Source: Micromonospora alfalfae (GTDB lineage Bacteria; Actinomycetota; Actinomycetes; Mycobacteriales; Micromonosporaceae). Taken from it: 64,000 nucleotides of DNA. The stretch lies in assembly GCF_022230925.1 (NCBI RefSeq), contig NZ_JAKKFH010000063.1:124001-188000 (forward strand). Direction: 5' to 3'. A program made the position numbers and the translations under genes. Below the pieces are notes generated by a model. That model was given only the letters and a program-made list of their open reading frames with translations. It did no database searches and had not been told where the DNA came from. Of the stretch, positions 28,697 to 36,342 are shown one piece after another. Position 1 is the stretch's first letter. The number at the start of each line of letters is the position of its first letter.

Positions 28697-29146
28697 ATGG
28701 AATTCACAGAGCGGCGGCGCCTTGAATCGCATCTGGATTCGGGGCTGGCGGCCTCGTCAAATGAGCAGGGCCTGCTGCGGCCGGCGCAGCGCAACGTTCG
28801 CAAGCCCCGGCACGCGGGGATCTTTGAGGCGATCCATCGCATCGACACCAGCTTGGACCCGGCGATGCGCGCCGAGCTCGGCCGGTGGATCCGCGACGAG
28901 TACGAGCGCGAGTACGGCGACGTCCCGCTGGGCCTCTTCGCACAGTGCCACCTTGGTCCACCGTACGTCGACCACCGCCTCGACCTGTGGCAGTCGATCG
29001 TCGAGCACTACACCCGGGCGGACACCGTGCCGCCGCAGTTCGCGGAGGCGCGGACCCTTGTGCGTTCCGGTGCCTACGACTACGTCGAGGTCTATGCGAG
29101 CGGCCAGACCATCCCCGTTCTTGTAGACGGCACGGTCGTCGCCTAG
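28697..29146 (+). CDS. Small hypothetical protein, first gene of AAA+ operon
   Basis: This encodes 149 residues, preceded by GGGAG. It is mostly alpha-helical at the N-terminus with a charged segment (AELGRWIRDEYEREYGD) and a C-terminal beta segment (YDYVEVYASGQTIPVLVDG). There is no signal or membrane segment. The family is not recognised. It lies 14 nt upstream of the coiled-coil membrane protein gene and is probably co-transcribed. The C-terminal third and its abundant acidic residues suggest a protein-interaction adaptor, which is speculation. Confidence 0.6.
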   Translation: MEFTERRRLESHLDSGLAASSNEQGLLRPAQRNVRKPRHAGIFEAIHRIDTSLDPAMRAELGRWIRDEYEREYGDVPLGLFAQCHLGPPYVDHRLDLWQSIVEHYTRADTVPPQFAEARTLVRSGAYDYVEVYASGQTIPVLVDGTVVA

Positions 29147-29160
29147 CCGTAAGGAGTGCC

Positions 29161-30939
29161 ATGAGCGATATCGATTACACCTTGCGTAACAAGGTCGACC
29201 ACGTCGCGGGCATGGTCGTGCAGCTGGATCAGGGGCTCACGCAGGTCAGCAACCAGGTCTCCCAGGTCGGCCAACGTACTGAGGAGACCCGCGACCGGCT
29301 ACAGAAGCTCGCCGCCGACTTCGAGACCTTCGTCATGATCGCGCAGCGCACCGCCAACGTGCAGCGCGCCGAGACCAGGACCGGCATCGTCGAGGCACAG
29401 CTGGAGAACCAGTTCGGCCACTACAAGTTGGTCCGGCGCTTCGCCACCGGCGTCCTTCAGGGTTTCGACTCCGGTCTGGTCTCTCAGGAGACCGTGCGCA
29501 GCGTCAGCGAGCAGCTGATGGTGCAGACTCCGCGCTACTGGTTGGCGCCGGTGCTGGTCGCCCTGGGCGCCTGGGCCGAGGACGACCGGGAGTTGTGCGA
29601 CCGGGCAATCCAGACGGGCTATGGTCGGTCGCCGAGTCGTACGTCGCTGTTCCTGGCCCTCGTGCTGCGCCGGCAGGGCCGGCGGGAAGCCTCGGTGCGC
29701 TGGCTGCGGCAGTACCTCACCGCCCTGGACCCGAACACGCTGGGCCGCGACTTCGCGATGATTCTGGAGTGCGTGTCGCAGGGCGCGTTCGGGCCGGCTG
29801 GCCTGGAGCTGGTGCAGGAACGCCTCAACTCCTGGCGTGCCCAACTGCTGAACGACGACGCCAAGCAGCAGGCCCAGGTGAACCGCTGGCGCGGTGAGGT
29901 GGATGTCCACGTCGGCGGCTCCTCTCAGGCATCGTTCCCGCGCCTGTCCGCGGTGTCACCTCAGTGGCCGGCGCTGGATCGCGCACTCGCGCATGCCAAC
30001 GCGCACGGCTCACTGATCACGAAGTACACGGCAATGGCCGCCGAGGAGCACCCGAGCCAGGATCGCATCGAGGACGCGGTCGACGACATTCTCGACCGGC
30101 TCGTCGCCGAGTTCGACGACGAGGAGCTTCCGCTGCGCCGCGAGCACGCGCTGAACCAGGCGATCATCCGCAACGACGGCGACATGGCCGCCTCGCAACG
30201 GGACCTGCCGAACGACCTGGTCGCCCTGGAGACCAGGTTGGACTACCTGACCATCCAGTCGGAATCGGCACTGAATCCCAGCAAGATCGGGGTGTCTCGC
30301 GCCACCCAACGAATGGCCGTCTCGTCCTGCCACGACTGGTTCGGCCGGGCGCACGCAGCGTTCAGCCGCGACTACCGGCTCGGGCTTCCCACTGACGTGG
30401 AGGCCGTCTTCGAGGGCAACCACACCGGTGCCGGCGTCGTCTTCAACCTGCCCCGGTGGACCGGGTCCTTCACCGACCCGATCGAGCACCTGGAGCGATC
30501 GCTGGCCGAGCATTGGGACCGACACGGGCGGCCCTTCATCGACAGCATGACCTTCAACTGGCGCAAGGAGGCTGTCGTACCCGGCGTGGTCATCGGCGCG
30601 GCCGTTCTCTTTGGTCTCCTCTGCGCGGGAGTTTCGTCTGCCCTCGCCCTGGTGTGCGTCTTCGCCGCGCTGATCGGCGGTGGCATCTGGTTCTTGGTTC
30701 TGAACGGTAAGGCGCAGACGGCGGCGAAGCGTCAGCAGGATGCCAGGGCCCTGGTCGAGCGCGGAAAGCAGGATTCGATTGCCCAGCTGCGAGGGGCCGG
30801 TGCCGAGCTCCTCGACTGGACCACCGCCTACCGCGATGCCGACACCCGAGAGCCGGAGGTACGGACGCTGATTGCCGACCTTGCCCAGTTGGGCAACGCC
30901 CCGACCCCGTACGAACGACGCGTAGCGACAGGAGCCTGA
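29161..30939 (+). CDS. Coiled-coil membrane protein of the AAA+ operon
   Basis: This encodes 592 residues from ATG 29161, with AAGGAG 5 nt upstream; the open frame to 28885 overlaps the previous gene and is not used. Residues about 15-60 are heptad-like (VQLDQGLTQVSNQVSQVGQR) and suggest a coiled coil. A long helical domain follows, and two membrane helices lie at about 475-517 (VVIGAAVLFGLLCAGV, ALVCVFAALIGGGIWFLVL). A short charged C-terminal helical tail follows. The bulk is probably cytoplasmic. The family is not recognised. Confidence 0.72.
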   Translation: MSDIDYTLRNKVDHVAGMVVQLDQGLTQVSNQVSQVGQRTEETRDRLQKLAADFETFVMIAQRTANVQRAETRTGIVEAQLENQFGHYKLVRRFATGVLQGFDSGLVSQETVRSVSEQLMVQTPRYWLAPVLVALGAWAEDDRELCDRAIQTGYGRSPSRTSLFLALVLRRQGRREASVRWLRQYLTALDPNTLGRDFAMILECVSQGAFGPAGLELVQERLNSWRAQLLNDDAKQQAQVNRWRGEVDVHVGGSSQASFPRLSAVSPQWPALDRALAHANAHGSLITKYTAMAAEEHPSQDRIEDAVDDILDRLVAEFDDEELPLRREHALNQAIIRNDGDMAASQRDLPNDLVALETRLDYLTIQSESALNPSKIGVSRATQRMAVSSCHDWFGRAHAAFSRDYRLGLPTDVEAVFEGNHTGAGVVFNLPRWTGSFTDPIEHLERSLAEHWDRHGRPFIDSMTFNWRKEAVVPGVVIGAAVLFGLLCAGVSSALALVCVFAALIGGGIWFLVLNGKAQTAAKRQQDARALVERGKQDSIAQLRGAGAELLDWTTAYRDADTREPEVRTLIADLAQLGNAPTPYERRVATGA

Positions 30940-30941
30940 CC

Positions 30942-31130
30942 ATGTCTCCCAGCGAGGGCGACGCCCGGAATGAAAACGGCGACGCAGCGGTCGTAGTGCC
31001 GTGGGCACAGCAGGCCAGCACCCCAGTAGAGCATCGGACCGACCGGCGACGGCACATGGTGCAGGGCCTGCCGTCGTGGGAGCCGCTGCCGCCCGGCGAG
31101 ATCTACGTCCAGCGACACCGGTCGGACTGA
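30942..31130 (+). CDS. Small 62-aa protein
   Basis: This tiny frame starts 2 nt after the stop of the membrane protein gene, with AGGAG overlapping that stop, and ends 3 nt before the next gene. The spacing argues that it is a real operon member. The sequence is polar and lacks a membrane segment, with a C-terminal WEPLPPGEIYVQRHR. Function unknown. Confidence 0.5.
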   Translation: MSPSEGDARNENGDAAVVVPWAQQASTPVEHRTDRRRHMVQGLPSWEPLPPGEIYVQRHRSD

Positions 31131-31133
31131 TCG

Positions 31134-31682
31134 ATGTACGTCCAAGGCGGACATTACGCCGCGTGGGCCGATTTCCTCGAGCGGTGGGGTGCGGGCGAGT
31201 CGTTGGAGCCGGCGATCCTGCCGGCGCTCGAACCGGCGGACTTCCATGCGGACAGCTGGGAGCGGCTCAGCGGTCGGATCTTCGATGCGCTCGTACGGCG
31301 GCTGAAGACCTGGAGCGAAGCGCTGACCCGGGAGCTCGGCAACCCGGACGAGTTCGCGGCGGCCAGGGCGCTGAACCACGCGCGGTGGTCACTCGTCTCG
31401 ATCCGGGCGCTGGCGGGCGCGCAGGCCCTGCCTGAGGAGGTACGGGCCAGGCTCACCGAGATGGTCGACGCCCAGATCCGCAGCGGCCAGCGGCAGCTGG
31501 ACGAGTCGGTCGAGCGTTTACGTCGGTCGGGAGCGCCCCGGGCTGCGGTCGAGGCCCGGCTGCGCACCATCCGCGACAACCCGCTGACAGCAGTGACCGA
31601 ACGTTCCAACGGCCACGTCGCGCGTGACGCCTGGGCCGCCGACCCGCTGGCGACGCCGCGACGCCGCGTCATCGTCGATTGA
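31134..31682 (+). CDS. Helical hypothetical protein of the AAA+ operon
   Basis: The 182-residue protein is predominantly helical and rich in charged residues (LRRLKTWSEALTRELGN, RLTEMVDAQIRSGQRQ), without signal or membrane segment. The start 3 nt after the preceding stop fits translational coupling. It precedes the AAA+ gene by 21 nt and could be an adaptor or substrate of it. No recognised family. Confidence 0.6.
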   Translation: MYVQGGHYAAWADFLERWGAGESLEPAILPALEPADFHADSWERLSGRIFDALVRRLKTWSEALTRELGNPDEFAAARALNHARWSLVSIRALAGAQALPEEVRARLTEMVDAQIRSGQRQLDESVERLRRSGAPRAAVEARLRTIRDNPLTAVTERSNGHVARDAWAADPLATPRRRVIVD

Positions 31683-31703
31683 CCGTCCCGAGAAGGAAGA
31701 CCC

Positions 31704-33272
31704 ATGTCGAACTATGCCGAATCGCTGAGGGACCTCGACAGCTACATCTCCGCGCGCGTCCCGCTGATCGGCGTACACAGCATCGAACAGGTCCGGGCCC
31801 TCCGCCTGGTCCGGCAGGTCGCGGCGGTCCCCAAGCGGTCCAACCTCCCGTTCTGGGTCTATACCCGAGCCACCGGTCTGCGCGACCTGCGCACCAACTC
31901 GTCGGTCGCGGAGGACAAGTCGCTGACCGGCGCGATGGATTTCGCCGCCCAGCAGTTCACCACTCGTGCGCAGGCCACGGTCGTGTTCGTGGATCCAGAG
32001 AACCTGAGTGACGACAACACCGCAGCTCGGCACGTCGCCGAGCTGGCCCGACTGGCGGACGCCAACTCAGGCAGCATGATCATCATCACCGACACGCCGC
32101 TGTGGAGCGGTTTGGAACGGCTCGGCATGAGCGTGGCATTGGACCTGCCGGACGCCGACGAGATGTACGACGTCATCGTCGAGTTCCTTCGCGACCACCA
32201 CGGCATCGTGCCCATCGCATGGACCGAGAACGACGCCCGGCGGGCTGCGGAGTTCCTGGTCGGAGTGCCGGAAGGCACAGCGGTCAACGTGATGGCCACC
32301 CTCGTCGCCAAGGGCTCGGTGGGGAGGGACGACGTCGGGCATCTGGCCGAGTTCAAGGACAAGCACTTCAGCTCGCTGTCCGGTCTGGAGCGGGTCAAGC
32401 TCAGGGACTCGGATCGTCAGGTGGGCGGCTTGACGAACCTCCGCACCTGGCTGCGCAAGAAGCAGAAGGTCATGGCGGCAGACCTCCGCGGAACGGAGCT
32501 CCGTCCGCCTCGTGGCGTCCTGCTGGTCGGAGTCCCCGGCTGCGGCAAGTCGCTCTCGGCCAAGGCGATCTCGGCGGAGTGGCGGTTGCCGCTCTACCGG
32601 CTCGACCTGGCCGCGATCATGGGCCAGTACGTGGGCCAGTCGGAGACCCGTTTTCGCGAGGCGCTGGACACCGCGGACCGGGTGGCACCGTGCGTGCTGT
32701 GGATCGACGAGATCGAGAAGGGCCTGGCCGGGCAGAACGACACCACCGGCGTGAGCCGCCGGCTGATCGGCCAGTTCTTGTTCTGGCTGCAGGAGTCCCG
32801 GCATCGGGTTTTCGTGGTCGCCACCTCGAACGACGTCCGCTCACTGCCGCCGGAGCTGCTGCGCAAGGGTCGGTTCGACGAATTGTTCTTCGTGGACCTT
32901 CCTGATGCCGACGATCGTGAGGAGATCATCAACATGTACTACCGCCGCTACGTCGGTCAGGAGCCCGCCACCGAACTGGTCGACAAGTTGGTCGGCCTGT
33001 CCGAGGGCTTCGCCGGGTCGGATCTCGAGTCGGCGCTGCACGAGGTCGGTGAGGAGGTGCACCTCAACGGTGGCACCGCGAACCTCCGACCCGAGTTCGT
33101 GGTGGACATATTCGTCAACATGTCCCCGCTGAGTCGGACGAACCCGGAGCAGATCGAGGAGATCCGAGGCTGGGGACGCGATCGTGCGGTACCCGCCGGC
33201 CGTCCGATCGCGGGGGCCACCGTCGGAGCGGGCCCGAGTCATGGCAGGCGCGTCGTCGTCTTCGGCGACTGA
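31704..33272 (+). CDS. Ycf46-type AAA+ ATPase
   Basis: The 522-residue protein resembles cyanobacterial/plastid Ycf46. It has an N-terminal ATPase-like degenerate domain (about 1-220), then GGLTNLRTWLRKK, then an AAA+ module: Walker A GVPGCGKS (276-283), Walker B VLWIDE (331-336), sensor 1 ATSN (373-376) and the arginine finger region RKGRFDE (387-393). All ATPase residues are intact. Ycf46 proteins are uncharacterised or linked to carbon-uptake regulation; here it is embedded among membrane proteins next to proteases. GAAGGAAG precedes ATG 31704. A remodelling role is inferred. Confidence 0.85.
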   Translation: MSNYAESLRDLDSYISARVPLIGVHSIEQVRALRLVRQVAAVPKRSNLPFWVYTRATGLRDLRTNSSVAEDKSLTGAMDFAAQQFTTRAQATVVFVDPENLSDDNTAARHVAELARLADANSGSMIIITDTPLWSGLERLGMSVALDLPDADEMYDVIVEFLRDHHGIVPIAWTENDARRAAEFLVGVPEGTAVNVMATLVAKGSVGRDDVGHLAEFKDKHFSSLSGLERVKLRDSDRQVGGLTNLRTWLRKKQKVMAADLRGTELRPPRGVLLVGVPGCGKSLSAKAISAEWRLPLYRLDLAAIMGQYVGQSETRFREALDTADRVAPCVLWIDEIEKGLAGQNDTTGVSRRLIGQFLFWLQESRHRVFVVATSNDVRSLPPELLRKGRFDELFFVDLPDADDREEIINMYYRRYVGQEPATELVDKLVGLSEGFAGSDLESALHEVGEEVHLNGGTANLRPEFVVDIFVNMSPLSRTNPEQIEEIRGWGRDRAVPAGRPIAGATVGAGPSHGRRVVVFGD

Positions 33273-33287
33273 CAGGGGGGATCTGAC

Positions 33288-34133
33288 ATGACCGATCGTG
33301 AGACGTCGGGCGGGTTGTGGAACCTTTCAGCCCTGATCACGGGTGACGCTGAGCCGTCAGCCTCGCAGGCGCCGCCGGCCTCGCAGCCCTCGTCGGACCT
33401 TGCGGTGCCGTCTCGACCGGAACCTGCGTCGCCGCGGAGCCAGCAGCAGACGGCGTCGCCATGGATTCCACCGCCGCCCACCGTTGCCTCGGCCCCATCC
33501 AGCGGACTTCACCGCCGGCGACTGATGATCGTGGTCGGCAGCGCGGCGGCCGTCCTCCTGGCGCTCGGAGCGACCGTAGCCAGTGTGAACGCCGCAACCG
33601 ACGACACCTCTTCCGTGATGCCGACCGCTGAGCAGCCGATCGCGCCGTACCCGACGGTCGAGCCCGAGCAGACGCCGGACAACACCGCCCCGGCGGAGAC
33701 GACGATCGAGGAGACGATCGACCCCGAGCAGGCTGCGCTGAACGCGCTCAACGCGCAGCACGACCAGGACCTCCCGACGGTCTCGTTCCACGGCCAGTAC
33801 GCGGCCCAGTTGGCGTCGAAGACCCTGGGGATCAGCGACCCCTACCAGACCAACAGGTCGGGCTCGCACATCTTTCAGGCGACCGACATCCTCGAGGAGC
33901 ATCAGGCTCTGCGCGAGGGCACCACCGACGGCACCGCCGTGGTGTTGCTGAAGAGCACCGACTACGGCAAGCGGCAGGTTTACAACGGCGAGGCCCTGTG
34001 GGTCACGTTCGCCCTCGGCGACTTCGCGAACCGCGACGACGTGCTCGCCTGGTGCGGGAACAGATTTCCGCAAATGTCCGGCGCAGAACTGGGGAACCAG
34101 TGCGCCGTCCGCACGTTGGCGCCGGCCCCATGA
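33288..34133 (+). CDS. Single-pass membrane protein with extracytoplasmic domain
   Basis: This encodes 281 residues. A proline/serine-rich cytoplasmic N-terminus (1-75) precedes one membrane helix (about 80-103, LMIVVGSAAAVLLALGATVA) after RRR. A Thr/Pro/Glu-rich stalk and a folded outer domain of about 130 residues with two cysteines (LAWCGN and NQCAVR) follow, probably a disulfide. AGGGGGG lies before ATG 33288. It overlaps the next gene by 4 nt, so the two membrane proteins are made together. Domain unrecognised. Confidence 0.7.
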   Translation: MTDRETSGGLWNLSALITGDAEPSASQAPPASQPSSDLAVPSRPEPASPRSQQQTASPWIPPPPTVASAPSSGLHRRRLMIVVGSAAAVLLALGATVASVNAATDDTSSVMPTAEQPIAPYPTVEPEQTPDNTAPAETTIEETIDPEQAALNALNAQHDQDLPTVSFHGQYAAQLASKTLGISDPYQTNRSGSHIFQATDILEEHQALREGTTDGTAVVLLKSTDYGKRQVYNGEALWVTFALGDFANRDDVLAWCGNRFPQMSGAELGNQCAVRTLAPAP

Positions 34134-35059
34134 CCGAACCCCTGCCGCCCTGGGCCCGCCCCCGCCCGGCCGACGTGTCCGTGGAACGGGAGGCCGTCCC
34201 GATCCGGGTGGAGTCGGCGCCCGAGCCCGAGCCCGATCCGGAGCCGGAGCCGGAGTCGCCGCCTCTGTTCCCCACCCAGGCGACGGACGGGGACCCGTTG
34301 CTGTTTCCGGGCGGCGCCTCGCGCCCAGGCGACTCCGGGCCGCGGTCGTTCTCGGCGAGCGATGTGCCGCGTACCGTGCGCCGGGTTCGTACCGAGGGAC
34401 CCGGCCGCTCCGGCGAAGCGGCGCCGCTCCGAGTACCGCCCGGCGGCCTCGCACCGCCTCCGGGCCGCCGCCCCCCACCGATGCCCCAGCAGGCCGCACA
34501 GGCGCACGACGCCCCCGCAACGGCCACCGACCCGCACATAGGCGTGGTGATCGGTCCAGTCGAACAGACCCGATCACGGCGCTCGTACTCCGGCTTCGTC
34601 GTGCTGATCGTCGCAGCAGGCCTGACGGTCGCGCCAATGCTCGGTCGGTTTCTCATGGGCGGTGTCCCGTTCGTACTCGTGATCATGCCGGTAGTGCCGG
34701 TCGCCGGCGTCTGGCTGGCACGGCGCCTGACTCGCAGTGGCGGTGAGCTCAGCGCGCCGGGGCACCGTTTCCGTCTCCAGCCGGCCGACGGGCGCACCGT
34801 TCGTGTCGTGATCGACGGCGAGATCGACCCGGACTCGCTGAGGCCCGGCGACGTGGCGCGCGTGCACAGCGCAGGCAGCCGTGAAGGGCACATCGTGGCT
34901 CGCTCGGTGGACATCCTCGCGACGTTGGGCGGTCCGGTGGTGCGGCAGGTGGCCGGCCGGACGCCGGGGCCGATAGTGGCGGCTCGCCTCCTGAACGCGA
35001 TCAGCATCGCGCTCGCCGTCCTGCTGGTGGCTTCCGCTGCCGCAGTCATCGTCGGGTGA
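34130..35059 (+). CDS. Proline-rich membrane protein, last gene of the AAA+ operon
   Basis: This encodes 309 residues from ATG 34130, in an ATGA overlap with the previous gene. Residues 1-150 are Pro/Glu/Arg-rich and disordered. Two hydrophobic helices occur at about 155-200, then a compact domain (FRLQPADGRTVRVVIDGEI), then a C-terminal helix (SIALAVLLVASAAAVIVG). It is probably a membrane-tethered scaffold. No family recognised. Confidence 0.68.
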   Translation: MTEPLPPWARPRPADVSVEREAVPIRVESAPEPEPDPEPEPESPPLFPTQATDGDPLLFPGGASRPGDSGPRSFSASDVPRTVRRVRTEGPGRSGEAAPLRVPPGGLAPPPGRRPPPMPQQAAQAHDAPATATDPHIGVVIGPVEQTRSRRSYSGFVVLIVAAGLTVAPMLGRFLMGGVPFVLVIMPVVPVAGVWLARRLTRSGGELSAPGHRFRLQPADGRTVRVVIDGEIDPDSLRPGDVARVHSAGSREGHIVARSVDILATLGGPVVRQVAGRTPGPIVAARLLNAISIALAVLLVASAAAVIVG

Positions 35060-35352
35060 GCAGAGGAGTTCGAACCCGGCTGGCCCCTCAGTCTCTTCTC
35101 CGCAGGCATCCGATGGCATCCAATTCAATCAACCGACCCCCCGGGCACTCAGCCGAAACCACTCCAAGATCCGCAAGGCAGCTGATCAGAAAAAGTGCGC
35201 GGAGCAGCAGCATCGCCTTCGCAAGAAAGAAGCGGAAGACCGGGGAACGTACTTCTCGTCGAGTCTCGGCGCCGGGCAGCGAAAGCGGGCAAAGTCGCTC
35301 GCCACGCCGTCGCCGATCTCGTGAGACCGTCCAGAAGGAGGCGTGGCGCATC

Positions 35353-35733
35353 ATGCAAACCGAGTCCGTCATCGTGGAGACCGCAATCCCGCTAGCCGAG
35401 GTGGCAGCGATACTCAACGCAGCCCTGGCCGGGTACAAGGCCACCATCGAGCCATTGATGGTCAGCAACAATCCACTTGATCAGTTACGCCATCAGCCCG
35501 ACATGGCATTGTTGGCATCCCGAAAAGGCGCGATGGGAGCATGGGGCGTTCGGGTCTACCTGACGGATCACGGCCAACGTCGTGAGATCCACCTGGAGGC
35601 ACTCGGCGACGGTGGTTTCTCACGCGCTTTCCATGGCATCAAAAACACGTTCTCCCTGTCGAAGAGCTTGGCCAAGGCGGAGGCACTTGCCGCCAACGTC
35701 ACCAACTCCGACGCGACCGCGGTTGTTCGGTAG
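35353..35733 (+). CDS. Hypothetical 126-aa protein
   Basis: ATG 35353 follows AAGGAGG 11 nt upstream. The open frame back to 35056 is arginine-rich non-family sequence and is discarded. The product has an N-terminal helix (VEVAAILNAALAGYKATIEP region), a short beta part (GVRVYLTDHGQRREIHLEAL) and a C-terminal helix. No signal or membrane segment. It follows the AAA+ operon by about 290 nt and precedes the tRNA remnants. Function unknown. Confidence 0.5.
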   Translation: MQTESVIVETAIPLAEVAAILNAALAGYKATIEPLMVSNNPLDQLRHQPDMALLASRKGAMGAWGVRVYLTDHGQRREIHLEALGDGGFSRAFHGIKNTFSLSKSLAKAEALAANVTNSDATAVVR

Positions 35734-35936
35734 CCGCGATTCGTATTGCTGGCGCCGAGGAGGCTCGGACCTGCGCGAATAAGACCGCAGTACGCCCGGC
35801 CGAGATGCCTCGGTCGGGCAGCGCCAGGTCCAGGTAGTCGTGCCCGTGTTCAAGGTCCCTCGCGGCGACGATGCCCCTGCCCGGCGCGGGTGGGGGCATC
35901 TGAGGAGTGCCCCGGTTCGCACAAGGGTGCGGTCGA

Positions 35937-35970
35937 TGGGTCGCCAGGAACTCGGACCCTGAACCTACGG
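35937..35970 (-). repeat. Degraded tRNA-Lys 3'-end remnant (copy 1)
   Basis: Read on the reverse strand, this matches the TAGG-T-arm-acceptor end of a tRNA-Lys gene with several mismatches (GGGTCCGAGTTCC for GGGTTCGAGTCCC). The 5' half is absent. It lies 46 nt from a better-preserved copy in the same orientation. The 35734-36342 region holds no gene that I can support. Confidence 0.6.
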
Positions 35971-36016
35971 CGCGTCTGCGCTGATCCCCCCGGCTGCTGA
36001 GCTCAGAAGGGTTCTG

Positions 36017-36061
36017 TGGTGGGCCGCCAGGGACTCGAACCCTGAACCTATGGATTAAAAG
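36017..36061 (-). repeat. tRNA-Lys 3'-end remnant, probable old attachment site (copy 2)
   Basis: This 45-nt segment on the reverse strand runs from the anticodon loop (CTTTTAA) to the encoded CCA. It matches the last 45 nt of the intact tRNA-Lys at 58674-58718 except for three positions, two of which are a compensating pair in the T stem. The 5' half is absent, which is the pattern left when an element integrates at the anticodon loop. Its orientation is opposite to the intact tRNA. Confidence 0.75.
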
Positions 36062-36342
36062 TGCGCAGACCAGGACAAACTACTGTCCGTGCTCGATCGA
36101 CTTTCGCTCTCCGCGACCCGGGCACCTCGTCCGGCCGCGTTCGCGATGGTCCGCGCCGTGCTCGCATAATGTGTCATCGCGTTGTTTGCCCGCCGAAGGT
36201 ACGAATCCAGGAATCGTGCCGCGAATCCGGTCCGGCTCCGGAACATCCGAGCACCCAGGGAGCGCCCCGCGAGTAGGCGCCCGGCCCGTTGGTGGTGGCC
36301 AGGGCGGGGCACCGGAGCTGATACGTCCGACCCGAGCCGCCT

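Noticed and set aside
35059..35095. TTCGAAC-containing stretch that looked like a tRNA T arm
   Set aside because: The flanking arms do not pair into a T stem on either strand and no acceptor or anticodon stem is present.
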